Assembly: GCA_002298915.1 (NCBI GenBank)
Contig: DBML01000008.1
Span: 124,001 to 188,000, forward strand
DNA from: Clostridium sp. UBA699
GTDB lineage: Bacteria > Bacillota > Clostridia > Clostridiales > Clostridiaceae
Reading direction: 5' to 3'
Length of the DNA: 64,000 nucleotides
Shown here: piece by piece, positions 24,403 to 32,483 of the stretch
Position numbering within the stretch: position 1 is the stretch's first letter
Layout of the letters: every line of letters begins with the position of its first letter
The notes under the pieces: generated by a model
The model's input: only the letters and a program-made list of their open reading frames with translations
What the model was told of the DNA's origin: nothing
Database searches by the model: none
Program-made: the position numbers and the translations under genes

Positions 24403-25881
24403 CTATACGCCTGTCTTGTTAATGAGTGTGTCCAGCATCTCGGCAAGGACGCTTATGACCTTGGAGTTTGCCTCGTAGCTCTTCTGGAACTTTATGAGGT
24501 TTGTAACCTCTTCGTCGATTGACACTCCCGAAACAGATTCCCTCCTGTTGGTAAGCTGAGCCATCACAGCATCCTGGTTGGAAACCATGTTGAGGGCATG
24601 CTCAGTAGATATGCCGATTTTGGTCACTATGCCGCTGTAGGTTCCCTTGAGAGTTGCTCCGTTTGACATTTCCTTGTCCCTCAGGTTTGCTATCGCCAGC
24701 GCCTTTGAGCCGTCTCCTGACGGCGATGAAGCGCTTGCGCCGGTAGCTACAAGGCTTTCGTCATCAGTTATATCTTTGTTCACGCTTATGTTAAGAGCGC
24801 TTTCCGTTCCGCTGAAGGTGAAGAAGTCTACCCCGCTTCCCTCAGGGTTGTGCAGGCTGTTGACCTGGTCTGCTATTGTCTTCGCAAAGCTGTTCAAATC
24901 CGAAAGCCTTGCCTCAATTTCGCTCAGGGCCTCAAGGTTTCCGCCCACCGCGCCTGAACTTATTTGTGCAGCCGAAACAGGCTCCGAAGCACCTTCCTCA
25001 TAGTATGCCGGGCTTCCAGGCCTCAGGTTCTTCGCAGCGTCAGCCGTCATGCTGACGGACTTGAAGTTTGAAGAGTCTCCCCCCACAGCGATTTTAACGG
25101 TGCAGGTGCCGTCGCCGTTGTCGGTGATCGAGTTTACCGTGCTGAGCTTGTAGCCTGCATCCTGCGCGGTTATGTCTTTTCCTCCGAGGGTTACGCTTAC
25201 CCTGCCGTACTTGTCGAAGCTCGAGGTGCAGTCGGCAAGGCCGCTGAGCTGCTTAAGCAGCAGGTCCCTCTGGTCAAGGAGGTCGTTCGGACTTTCACCT
25301 TTGATCACTATGTTGTATATCTGGCTGTTCAGCGTCTTAAGCTTGTCCGCAGTTGAATTTATATCGAAGGTGTTCTTTTCTATGTTGGTTATGGTATCGT
25401 TCCTGAGCCCGTCTATCTGCGCTGCAAGCTGTTTCAGCGCATCCGCGAAGGTTTCCGACTTTTCGACCACGACGCTTTTGGCGCTCTGGTTTTCGGGGTT
25501 GTCGCCGAGCTCCTGCCACGCGTTGAACATCTCCCCCATGGCGTTGTTGACACCGGTGTCTGAAGGCTCGTTGAATATCGATTCGAGCTGGCTCATGGCG
25601 TCGCTCTTTGCCGTATATTTGCCCAGCGTGCTGTTTTCATTCCTGATCTGGTAGTCCACGAAATCGTCGACCACCCTCACCACGCTCTCGATCTTGACGC
25701 CCGTGCCGAGCTGCCCTATCCCTGAGTAGTCGTAAGCCTTGTCAGCTTTAAGCTCCACGCGCTGCCTAGAGAAGCCCTCGGTGTTCGCGTTGGAGATGTT
25801 GTGGGACGTGGTATTTAGGGCTGTCTGCTGCGCACTCAGCCCTTTGACTGCTGTATTGAATGAATTAAATAATCCTGACAT
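24403..25881 (-). CDS. flgK: Hook-filament junction protein FlgK
   Basis: A 492-residue junction protein. The N-terminal FNSFNTAVKGLSAQQTALNT followed by TSHNISNANTEGFSRQRVEL, and the C-terminal VTNLIKFQKSYEANSKVISV then LAEMLDTLINKTGV, are diagnostic. It lies between flgN and flgL in a flgM-led operon. Likely exported by the flagellar apparatus after the switch. Confidence 0.95.
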   Translation of the reverse strand: MSGLFNSFNTAVKGLSAQQTALNTTSHNISNANTEGFSRQRVELKADKAYDYSGIGQLGTGVKIESVVRVVDDFVDYQIRNENSTLGKYTAKSDAMSQLESIFNEPSDTGVNNAMGEMFNAWQELGDNPENQSAKSVVVEKSETFADALKQLAAQIDGLRNDTITNIEKNTFDINSTADKLKTLNSQIYNIVIKGESPNDLLDQRDLLLKQLSGLADCTSSFDKYGRVSVTLGGKDITAQDAGYKLSTVNSITDNGDGTCTVKIAVGGDSSNFKSVSMTADAAKNLRPGSPAYYEEGASEPVSAAQISSGAVGGNLEALSEIEARLSDLNSFAKTIADQVNSLHNPEGSGVDFFTFSGTESALNISVNKDITDDESLVATGASASSPSGDGSKALAIANLRDKEMSNGATLKGTYSGIVTKIGISTEHALNMVSNQDAVMAQLTNRRESVSGVSIDEEVTNLIKFQKSYEANSKVISVLAEMLDTLINKTGV

Positions 25882-25890
25882 ATTCCACCC

Positions 25891-26262
25891 CTATACCGAC
25901 TGGTCCACGATGCTTACTTCCTTCTGGCCGTTCATCTGGCCCTTTGAAGAGTAAGTGCTGTATCTGGACGTATTGTTTTTTGCCAGCGCCTTCAGTATCT
26001 GCTCCTGGTAGCTCAGCGCCTGCTTCGTGAGGAGCAGGTTCGTCTCCTGCAGAAGCCCGATCTGCTCTGCCAGGTCCTTAAGCTCCCTGTCCCCGGAAAA
26101 GTCCATTCCTTTGAACTCCCCGATTCTTCCCGCCAGAACGTTTTTCTTTTCGACTATCGCCGCCAGGGCTGCAGCGTCGCTCTTTATGAGCACCTGCTTC
26201 TCCTCTTCCAGCACCTTCAGGAGCTCCCTGAGCACCGCTGAAAGCTTTTTCTGGCTACTCAT
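25891..26262 (-). CDS. flgN: FlgN-type flagellar export chaperone
   Basis: A 123-residue helical, charged protein (leucine- and glutamate-rich coiled coil, about residues 5-95) encoded between flgM and flgK. FlgN is the chaperone of FlgK and FlgL. Conservation is low, so the call depends on size, helix content and position. It overlaps the 3' end of flgM by eight bases. Confidence 0.82.
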   Translation of the reverse strand: MSSQKKLSAVLRELLKVLEEEKQVLIKSDAAALAAIVEKKNVLAGRIGEFKGMDFSGDRELKDLAEQIGLLQETNLLLTKQALSYQEQILKALAKNNTSRYSTYSSKGQMNGQKEVSIVDQSV

Positions 26263-26548
26263 CCGAACCCGCCCTCTCGGCGTCTATCTTCTCCATTATC
26301 TTGCCGGCTATCCTGTCCGGATCCACCTTGTAGGTTCCCTCCTGGATTGACCTTCGGATGGCTTCAACCTTGTCTGAGAAGTGGGAGTCCTCAGATTCGC
26401 TTATCCTCTTGACAAGGGCCTTCGCCTGCGTTGAGATCTCGACCGTCGATTTGTCCGAGGTTTTGCCCTCCACGTGCTTCCCTTTTCTCTCTTCATTAGT
26501 CTTATATATGTTGTTAACGTAGTTGCTGTAATACTGCCCTATTTTCAT
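26255..26548 (-). CDS. flgM: Anti-sigma-28 factor FlgM
   Basis: A 97-residue mostly disordered protein whose C-terminal half (DKVEAIRRSIQEGTYKVDPD, then RIAGKIMEKI) is the FliA-binding FlgM domain. FlgM holds sigma-28 inactive until it is exported through the finished hook. ATG 26548 is used because GAGGTGA precedes it; the upstream GTG is inside that motif. It is the first gene of the flgM-flgN-flgK-flgL-fliW-csrA operon behind a sigma-28-type promoter. Confidence 0.9.
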   Translation of the reverse strand: MKIGQYYSNYVNNIYKTNEERKGKHVEGKTSDKSTVEISTQAKALVKRISESEDSHFSDKVEAIRRSIQEGTYKVDPDRIAGKIMEKIDAERAGSDE

Positions 26549-26580
26549 GAGACTCACCTCTCTAATAATCCTTATCTATA

Positions 26581-26606
26581 TTATCGTAGGCAATGACTTT
26601 TTTTTA
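26581..26606 (-). promoter_or_regulatory. Sigma-28-type promoter of the flgM operon
   Basis: On the minus strand TAAA (26606-26603), 14 bases, TACGATAA (26588-26581). One to two bases off the GCCGATAA consensus, with the same spacing as the flagellin promoter. It lies between the fliN terminator and flgM. Confidence 0.65.
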
Positions 26607-26616
26607 AGGTGCATAT

Positions 26617-26640
26617 TAAAAAAAGAGGACTTGACGTCCC
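26617..26640 (-). terminator. Terminator of the fliM-fliN transcript
   Basis: GGGGAC pairs with GTCCTC around a 5-base loop, followed by seven U residues on the minus strand, directly after the fliN stop codon. Confidence 0.85.
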
Positions 26641-26641
26641 C

Positions 26642-27067
26642 TTATTTCAACCCCTTCACGCGCTGCTCCTTGCTCAGTATCTGCGTTATCCTTATGCCGA
26701 AGTTCTCATTTATTATGACGACCTCTCCGTTGGCTATCAGTTTTCCGTTGACGTATACCTCTAGAGGCTCATCCGCCAGCTTGTTGAGCTCAACAACGCT
26801 GCCCGAACCGAGCGCAAGCACGTCCTTAATGGTCTTCTTTGTTTTGCCCAGGACAACGCTGAACTCCAGCGGCACGTCCATTATGAGGTCCAGGTTCCTT
26901 TTCTGCGTAGGCTCAGAGGTGTCCTCCAGGTTCGCGAAAACAGGCTTCTGCACCTGCACCCTGGCCGGTTCCTCCTTCAAGGGTTCGTTCAAGCTTTCCT
27001 CATCTGCCGCTTCCTTTTTCTTTAGCAAGGCGTCTACTTCCGCCTGGGATAAAAAGTTATCTTTCAT
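26642..27067 (-). CDS. fliN: Flagellar motor switch protein FliN
   Basis: A 141-residue C-ring protein. The C-terminal SpoA domain (about residues 55-135) shows DVPLEFSVVLGKTKKTIKDV and GEVVIINENFGIRI. The N terminus reads LSQAEVDALLKKKE, resembling the CheY-P-binding segment of FliM and FliY, but there is no CheC-like domain as in FliY. A Glu/Pro-rich linker joins the two parts. It overlaps fliM by four bases (ATGA). Confidence 0.93.
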   Translation of the reverse strand: MKDNFLSQAEVDALLKKKEAADEESLNEPLKEEPARVQVQKPVFANLEDTSEPTQKRNLDLIMDVPLEFSVVLGKTKKTIKDVLALGSGSVVELNKLADEPLEVYVNGKLIANGEVVIINENFGIRITQILSKEQRVKGLK

Positions 27068-28059
27068 ATCTCAACATCCTCTTCCACGTATTGTAATACC
27101 TGAACCGCCAGCTTCTCGTTGTGAATCCCCGGCTGCACTAGGTAATGGACCTTGTCTTCCACGTACATCTTCATCGGTTTGTCAGTGCTTATGTCCAGCT
27201 GGACTATGTCTCCCTTTTCCAGGTGGAGGAAGTCATCCACCGTTATCACGGTCTTCCCCATCTCAACCTTCAGCGCAACCTCGGCACCGACCAGCCCTTC
27301 AGTGATGAGCTCTCGGTACTTGTTCTCATCGTAGCTTCTTTCCATGTCGAACCAGCTCTTTATGCTCAGCTTGTCGATTATGTTTTCGAAGGATACGTAA
27401 GGTATGCATATGTGCATGGTGTTTGCTGCCCCGAAGATCTCCGCCCCGAAGCTTATCCTAACGACCGGCTCGTTCGGCGACATTGTCTGAAGCTGCTGCG
27501 GGTTGGTTTCTATTGCGTCCAGGACGGGCTCGATCTCCATTATCTCGCTCCAGGCCGACTTGAAGCCTATGAGCAGGTCCTCGATTATGTCCTTTATGAT
27601 GCCCAGCTCGATTTCAGTGAACTTTTCCTTCTTCGACGCGCCGGCGTCCTTTGATTTTGTTCCGCCGCACATGAGCTCGATGGCCTGGACTGCAAACCCG
27701 GGGTTGATCTCGATGATCTGGTTTCCAGTCAGCGGCACGCAGTGGAAAATGCCCATCACGGTAAGACCAGGTACGGAGTTAATAAACTCGTCGAAGCTTA
27801 TCTGCTCCACCCCCTCCAAGACTATGGCCGTGCTCGTCCTGACCTGGGACGACAGTACATCCGAGGCTATCTCCGCGAATTTCTCGAACAGAATGTGGAG
27901 CGTGTTGATATGCTCCTTGGAGAGCTTTATGGGCCTCCTGAAGTCATATTCCCTCACCTTTGCTTTTTCTTCCTCTTTGCTTTGTTTAGGATTGATCTCA
28001 CCTGTATGCAGTGCATCCAGAAGGGAGTCAATCTCCTGCTTCGACAGTTCCTGTTTCAA
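27064..28059 (-). CDS. fliM: Flagellar motor switch protein FliM
   Basis: A 331-residue C-ring protein. The N-terminal CheY-P-binding motif LSKQEIDSLLDAL spans about residues 4-16. A CheC-like middle domain and a C-terminal SpoA domain (MGKTVITVDDFLHLEKGDIV) follow. The start is TTG 28059 with GAGGGG upstream; no in-frame ATG precedes the motif. Unusually, fliM and fliN are not inside the fli/flh operon but form a separate transcript ahead of flgM. Confidence 0.95.
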   Translation of the reverse strand: MKQELSKQEIDSLLDALHTGEINPKQSKEEEKAKVREYDFRRPIKLSKEHINTLHILFEKFAEIASDVLSSQVRTSTAIVLEGVEQISFDEFINSVPGLTVMGIFHCVPLTGNQIIEINPGFAVQAIELMCGGTKSKDAGASKKEKFTEIELGIIKDIIEDLLIGFKSAWSEIMEIEPVLDAIETNPQQLQTMSPNEPVVRISFGAEIFGAANTMHICIPYVSFENIIDKLSIKSWFDMERSYDENKYRELITEGLVGAEVALKVEMGKTVITVDDFLHLEKGDIVQLDISTDKPMKMYVEDKVHYLVQPGIHNEKLAVQVLQYVEEDVEI

Positions 28060-28183
28060 GTTATCCCCTCATTCGCTAAAGTACTCTTCGTTCGCCGCTG
28101 CGCATGCAATACAGCAATGCTTATATTATTCTGCAAATCATCCGATTTTCCTCTAAAGTTTCGCTTATTTTTGCAATAATCTC

Positions 28184-28217
28184 AAAAAATAGAATTAGCA
28201 GCCCGGAAGGCTGCTAA
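28184..28217 (-). terminator. Intrinsic terminator of the ncRNA behind comF
   Basis: TTAGCAGCC (28217-28209 in RNA order) pairs with GGCTGCTAA (28203-28195) around TTCCG, then TTCTATTTTTT. It separates the ncRNA from fliM. Confidence 0.9.
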
Positions 28218-28427
28218 TGCGCTCGAGTTAGCTGACCTGGTCTTTGACCCCACACTCGCCTGCTGGAACTTTCGCTACCGGGAATTAACCTCTCACTACT
28301 AATCCTCTCGTATTGAACGGCAGGACTAACTTCTATACCGCACCATGCTCATTAAACACTTTATTTAACTTACGTGGATCGCTTTGCCTGCGACTGGCTT
28401 CGACTTTCAACCACAAACCTAACTCAC
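28184..28427 (-). ncRNA. Structured ncRNA behind comF, probable raiA-motif RNA
   Basis: About 240 bases with no plausible ORF on the minus strand, bounded by a near-consensus promoter at 28434-28461 and an intrinsic terminator. GC-rich paired blocks are visible: GGTC-AAA-GACC and the TTCCAGCAGG region, among others. The sequence TACGAGAGGA at 28312-28303 resembles the sarcin-ricin loop of 23S rRNA. raiA-motif RNAs are structured RNAs of Bacillota and Actinobacteria often encoded beside comFC or raiA, and the position here fits. Family assignment is inferred from size, position and organisation; I could not check the covariance model. No raiA/hpf gene is adjacent. An alternative is a different structured RNA family. 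Confidence 0.65.
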
Positions 28428-28433
28428 TAATAT

Positions 28434-28461
28434 ATTATACTCCACTTTTCGCAGCAGTCAA
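28434..28461 (-). promoter_or_regulatory. Sigma-A promoter of the ncRNA, inside the end of comF
   Basis: On the minus strand TTGACT (28461-28456), 16 bases, TATAAT (28439-28434). The -10 overlaps the comF stop codon (28437-28435). Near-consensus hexamers suggest strong constitutive transcription of the ncRNA independent of comF. Confidence 0.8.
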
Positions 28462-29181
28462 GACCAAGACGCTAACCGCTCCGTTTTTTGTAAGCGTCTC
28501 GGCGCACCAGAAGGCCGTCGCTCCGGTTGTGACGACGTCGTCAACCAGTATGAACGACTTGCCGCAGACTCCAGCCCCGCTCCTCAGCCCGAAGCTTCCC
28601 TCCATGTTCTCCCATCTCTCGAGCTTCCCCAGGCCTATCTGGTCCTTCGTCCCGGAATTCTTGACCAGGGTTTCCATCAGCCCGATGCCGGTGTTTTTAG
28701 ATATGAGCTTCGCAAGCACCTCGCTCTGGTTGTAGCCCCTCTTCCTCCTGGACCTCCTGGACGACGGCACGAACGTCAGGAAATCGCCCTTGAGAGAGTT
28801 CTCTTCCATAACCTCTGCCATAAGCACTGCCAGCACCTCCGCACTCCTGAAATCGCCCTTGTACTTCAGCCTGAGCACCAGCTCCCTCACAGCCTTCGAG
28901 TAGTAGGCTGCGCTGTAGCATTCAAAGCCGAGACCGGCACCGGAAAGCGTCATAGGCGAAAGGCACCGCGTAACGCCCGCCCTGCAGCTGCCGCACAGGG
29001 AGTCATCGCGGCAGCATTCACCTCCGCAGGCTATGCAGCTGCCGTCACCGCAGTAGACGACCTCCAGCGCGCAGTCGAACAGGTACCTTATGCCCTCAGC
29101 AGCCCAAGCTCCCAGGCCTCCCTGTTTAGCTTCCTTATCATGCCCTTCGCCGCCTCCACGTTCACGCAGCTTTCGTTGCAA
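28435..29181 (-). CDS. comFC: ComF family phosphoribosyltransferase-like protein
   Basis: Up to 248 residues. An N-terminal zinc-finger-like cluster (CIACGGECC then CGSC, about residues 48-66) and a C-terminal PRTase fold with the PRPP loop FILVDDVVTTGATA are the ComFC hallmarks. ComFC is linked to DNA uptake and transformation. The start is unresolved. TTG 29181 has AGAGGTGG seven bases upstream but overlaps the previous gene by 94 bases. No ATG, GTG or other TTG exists before the zinc cluster. An AUA at 29091-29089 overlaps the upstream stop as ATAA and would give a typical N terminus. Confidence 0.88.
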   Translation of the reverse strand: MQRKLRERGGGEGHDKEAKQGGLGAWAAEGIRYLFDCALEVVYCGDGSCIACGGECCRDDSLCGSCRAGVTRCLSPMTLSGAGLGFECYSAAYYSKAVRELVLRLKYKGDFRSAEVLAVLMAEVMEENSLKGDFLTFVPSSRRSRRKRGYNQSEVLAKLISKNTGIGLMETLVKNSGTKDQIGLGKLERWENMEGSFGLRSGAGVCGKSFILVDDVVTTGATAFWCAETLTKNGAVSVLVLTAAKSGV

Positions 29182-30110
29182 AGAAATACCACCTCTCCCA
29201 TGTCATTTCGCTCCAGCTTTACGACCCGCGCAGCGAGATGCACGAGTATCTTGCTGCTGAACCTGGTATCGCCCGCGAAAAGCACCATGATGTCCGTTTC
29301 CGCAGCCGCTACGGACGTTTTCTCAAGCTCGTCCGTCACCATTATGGATTTCTTCCTCAAGAAAAAGTTCTCCAGAACCTTGGCATCCGATTCGCCCCTT
29401 ATGTAGCAGGAAACGCTGCTGCACTTGTCTGCGCAGTACCTTCCGATGTACCCGAACACCTTTTCCGCCTTGTCACCGTCCGGAACGTATATCAGAACGT
29501 TCCTGCCGCTGCTCAAGGACCATTTTATGTAGTCGTAGGCGACGTAGGGTATGTCGCTGCTTATGTCGATCCTAGTGATTATCTCTCGCGGCTCCGTCAT
29601 GGGCGCCTTCCTGTCCCCTATGGGGAGGAGGATCACCTCTCCGTTCTTGAATTTGCTGCCAACCGAGTAGATTATGCATTTTCCGCCAGCCCTGGTCCTC
29701 GACTCCACAAGGCCGACTATCTCGCTGTCGCTGTAACCGGGAAGGCTGTTTATCTCGTCGTATATGACAAGGTCGAAGGTCTCCTCAACCAGCCTTGCCG
29801 TTGCGGTGCTGCAGACCGTAAGCTGGTCTAGCTGCCCCCGGTCGTAGCTCCTGAGGTGCGAGTAGCCCTTGAAACCCGAGCACTTCTTTATGCTCTCCAG
29901 CAGCCTTATGCTGTCCTTCTCGTCCGTTATGTACAGGATGCTCCACCCCTCGGCCACAGCGCCCTCTATGGTCTTTATGAAGATGTCGGCTTTGTTCTGG
30001 GGGAGGGTCACAACGTCGAGCCTGTCCTTGCCGCTCCTGCTCCAGCTGAATATCAGCTCGCCGACCCTTTCCCTCGCCTCGGCCAATACATCTTTAACCG
30101 CTTGATTCAT
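29088..30110 (-). CDS. ComFA-like helicase-related protein, apparently lacking a P-loop
   Basis: A 340-residue protein directly between recD2 and comFC, the place where comFA is often found. It keeps superfamily 2-like features: FDLVIYDEINSLPGYSD (a DExx-like Walker B variant), a CIIYSVGSKF segment and a second RecA-like half (GRNVLIYVPDGDKAEKVFGY, SIMVTDELEKTSVAAA). The expected GxGKT P-loop is not seen; the corresponding N-terminal region reads VVTLPQNKADIFIKT. It is also shorter than ComFA and has no zinc cluster. Probably an ATPase-dead or remodelled ComFA relative; function unknown. ATG 30110 has AAGGAGG upstream. Confidence 0.55.
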   Translation of the reverse strand: MNQAVKDVLAEARERVGELIFSWSRSGKDRLDVVTLPQNKADIFIKTIEGAVAEGWSILYITDEKDSIRLLESIKKCSGFKGYSHLRSYDRGQLDQLTVCSTATARLVEETFDLVIYDEINSLPGYSDSEIVGLVESRTRAGGKCIIYSVGSKFKNGEVILLPIGDRKAPMTEPREIITRIDISSDIPYVAYDYIKWSLSSGRNVLIYVPDGDKAEKVFGYIGRYCADKCSSVSCYIRGESDAKVLENFFLRKKSIMVTDELEKTSVAAAETDIMVLFAGDTRFSSKILVHLAARVVKLERNDMGEVVFLCNESCVNVEAAKGMIRKLNREAWELGLLRA

Positions 30111-30122
30111 AAGGCACCTCCT

Positions 30123-32357
30123 TTAAGAGTTTTTCTCAAGTCCGTGCTGGACGATGTCCATTATGCGCCATTTCAGCATGGAATACCTCTCGAAGCTCCT
30201 GTTGTTGTTCACCATGGAACTCAGCGACTTGACCGAGCCAACAAGCACCACCATCTGCTTCGCCCTGGTTATCCCGGTGTACAGGAGGTTCCTGTTCATT
30301 AGCATCGGCGGACCCGGGAACAGCGGTATTACCACAACGGGGAACTCGCTTCCCTGGCTCTTGTGTATGGTGATGGCATAAGCAAGGTCTATCTCGTCGA
30401 TGTACATGGGATCGTACACGACCTTCCTCTCCTCGTCGAATATGATGGTGATCGTACCACCGTCATCGTCTATATCATCTATGTAGCCCATGTCTCCGTT
30501 GAATATTCCAGTACCTTCCTCATCGCCGTCTCCCGAAACCCTCGTCCACCTGAGCATGTAGTTGTTCTTTGTCTGCATCACCTTGTCCCCAACCCTGAAG
30601 ACTGTATCCCTGAACTCCTTTTCCTTCTTCAACGCCGACGGAGGGTTCAGAAGCTCCTGCAGCTTGAGGTTAAGGTTCGATATCCCGAGCACCCCCTTCC
30701 TCATAGGCGACAGCACCTGTATGTTCTTGTTAGGGTCCCAGTTCTTGTTGAAGGACGGCAGCCTCTTCCTGACAAGCTCCATGAGGGTGCTCAGGATCTT
30801 GCCCTGGTCGTCCTCCCTGATGAAGTAGAAGTCTTTATCCCTTGCATTTATGACGGGCATCTCGCCGCCGTTTATCTTATGTGCGTTGACTATTATCATG
30901 CTCTCCCTTGACTGCCTGAATATCTCCTTCAGCCTAACCACCTTGATCCACCCTGATTCTATGAAGTCCCTCAGCACGTTACCGGGGCCGACGGAAGGAA
31001 GCTGGTCCACGTCTCCCACGATTATGAGCCTCGTACCCTGCTTAAGCGCTTTTAGAAGGTTGTGCATGAGCATTATGTCTATCATGGACGCCTCGTCCAC
31101 GATGAGCACGTCGCAATCCAGGGGCGCATCTTCCCCTTTCGAGAAGAGCATGTCGTCCTCGTCCTCTCCTACGCCCATCTCGAGCAGCCTGTGTATGGTC
31201 TTGGCTTCCCTTCCGGTTGCTTCCGTCATCCTTTTTGCGGCCCTGCCCGTGGGAGCCCCTAGGAGCAGGTTCAGCCCCGCCTTTTCGAAGATTTCGGCTA
31301 TGCAGTTTATGATCGTGGTTTTTCCGGTACCCGGACCGCCTGTTATTATCTCAACGCCGTTCCTGAAGGCACCCTTTATGGCCTCCTTCTGGGAGGGTGC
31401 GAAGGATACCCCTCTTTTGTCCTCGAAGAACTTTATTTCTGCATCGACATCGATGTCCACATCCTCGTACTTGTTGAGGGTCATCTCGATTATTTTTTTG
31501 GTGACGCCTAGCTCGCAGTAGTAGTAAGGCAGGGTGAACACGCAGGACTCCTCCTCGACGGTCTCCACCTTTATCCTTCCCTCCACCGCGCAGGAATAGA
31601 TGCCTGCCTCAATCTCCTGCTCAGTCACGCCCAGGGTTTCAATGCAGCTCTTCACGAGCTTGTCCTTTGGCATGTAGGTGTTTCCCATTGCGCAGAACTG
31701 GTTGACTATATATTTTATCCCGCTCTCTATCCTGAAGGAGGAGTTCACTTCTATCCCCAGACTCCTCGCGATCTTGTCGGCGGTTTTGAAACCTATGCCT
31801 GAAACCTCCTCAGTAAGGATGTAAGGGTTCTCTCTAACGACCCTGATGGAGTCCGAGCCGAACCTTTTGTATATCTTAGCGCACTGGTTGGGCGAGATCC
31901 CGTAGTTCTGAAGGAATATCATGATGTTCCTTATCTCGTGCTGTTTTGAGAAGGATTCGCTTATGACCTCTATCTTCTTGTTGCCTATGCCCTCTATCTC
32001 CTTAAGCCTCGAGATGTCCTTGTCCAGGATATCCAGCGTTTCCTCGCCGAACCTGTCGACTATCTTCTTTGCAGTTACGGGCCCTATCCCCGTGATGACT
32101 CCGGATGCCAGGTACCTCTCTATGCCCTTTACGGTGTCCGGGAGGAGCTCCTCCCAGCTCTGCACCTTGAACTGCTGCCCGAAGGTGGGGTGGACTGTCC
32201 ATTCCCCAGAGAGCTTCAGGTTCTGCCCCTCTGAAAGATATGGTATGTACCCGACTATGGTTATCGTCTCGTTCCCTTCCTTTATCCTAGCTATGGCATA
32301 GCCATTTTCATCGTTCTGGTAGACTATGGTGTCTACAAACCCTTGGATCTCCTGCAT
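30123..32357 (-). CDS. recD2: RecD2-family ATP-dependent DNA helicase
   Basis: A 744-residue superfamily 1B helicase acting 5' to 3' on DNA, RecBC-independent in Bacillota. An N-terminal OB/HhH region (about residues 1-200, with YLASGVITGIGPVTAKKIVD) precedes the motor with Walker A ITGGPGTGKTTIIN, DEASMIDIMLM (motif II) and a C-terminal YAITIHKSQGSEFPVVVIPL (motif VI region). Length matches RecD2. Thirteen bases precede the ComFA-like gene, suggesting cotranscription. Confidence 0.94.
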   Translation of the reverse strand: MQEIQGFVDTIVYQNDENGYAIARIKEGNETITIVGYIPYLSEGQNLKLSGEWTVHPTFGQQFKVQSWEELLPDTVKGIERYLASGVITGIGPVTAKKIVDRFGEETLDILDKDISRLKEIEGIGNKKIEVISESFSKQHEIRNIMIFLQNYGISPNQCAKIYKRFGSDSIRVVRENPYILTEEVSGIGFKTADKIARSLGIEVNSSFRIESGIKYIVNQFCAMGNTYMPKDKLVKSCIETLGVTEQEIEAGIYSCAVEGRIKVETVEEESCVFTLPYYYCELGVTKKIIEMTLNKYEDVDIDVDAEIKFFEDKRGVSFAPSQKEAIKGAFRNGVEIITGGPGTGKTTIINCIAEIFEKAGLNLLLGAPTGRAAKRMTEATGREAKTIHRLLEMGVGEDEDDMLFSKGEDAPLDCDVLIVDEASMIDIMLMHNLLKALKQGTRLIIVGDVDQLPSVGPGNVLRDFIESGWIKVVRLKEIFRQSRESMIIVNAHKINGGEMPVINARDKDFYFIREDDQGKILSTLMELVRKRLPSFNKNWDPNKNIQVLSPMRKGVLGISNLNLKLQELLNPPSALKKEKEFRDTVFRVGDKVMQTKNNYMLRWTRVSGDGDEEGTGIFNGDMGYIDDIDDDGGTITIIFDEERKVVYDPMYIDEIDLAYAITIHKSQGSEFPVVVIPLFPGPPMLMNRNLLYTGITRAKQMVVLVGSVKSLSSMVNNNRSFERYSMLKWRIMDIVQHGLEKNS

Positions 32358-32435
32358 ACTCTACTCCCCAGTACTTCGTTTTCATTTACATTATAACCAT
32401 TATACCATAATATAAGCATTTATTTAGATCCCGCT

Positions 32436-32475
32436 AAAAAAGCTGCCAGGACCGGGTTATCCGGTGCCTGGCAGC
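32436..32475 (-). terminator. Terminator of metK
   Basis: GGCTGCCAGG-CACCGG and CCGGTCCTGGCAGC form a long GC-rich stem followed by six U residues on the minus strand, just after the metK stop codon. Confidence 0.88.
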
Positions 32476-32483
32476 CATTGCTC

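Noticed and set aside
28313..28735. A 140-codon plus-strand ORF over the ncRNA and the comF end
   Set aside because: It lies antisense to comFC and the structured ncRNA, has no ribosome site or homology, and is a shadow frame.
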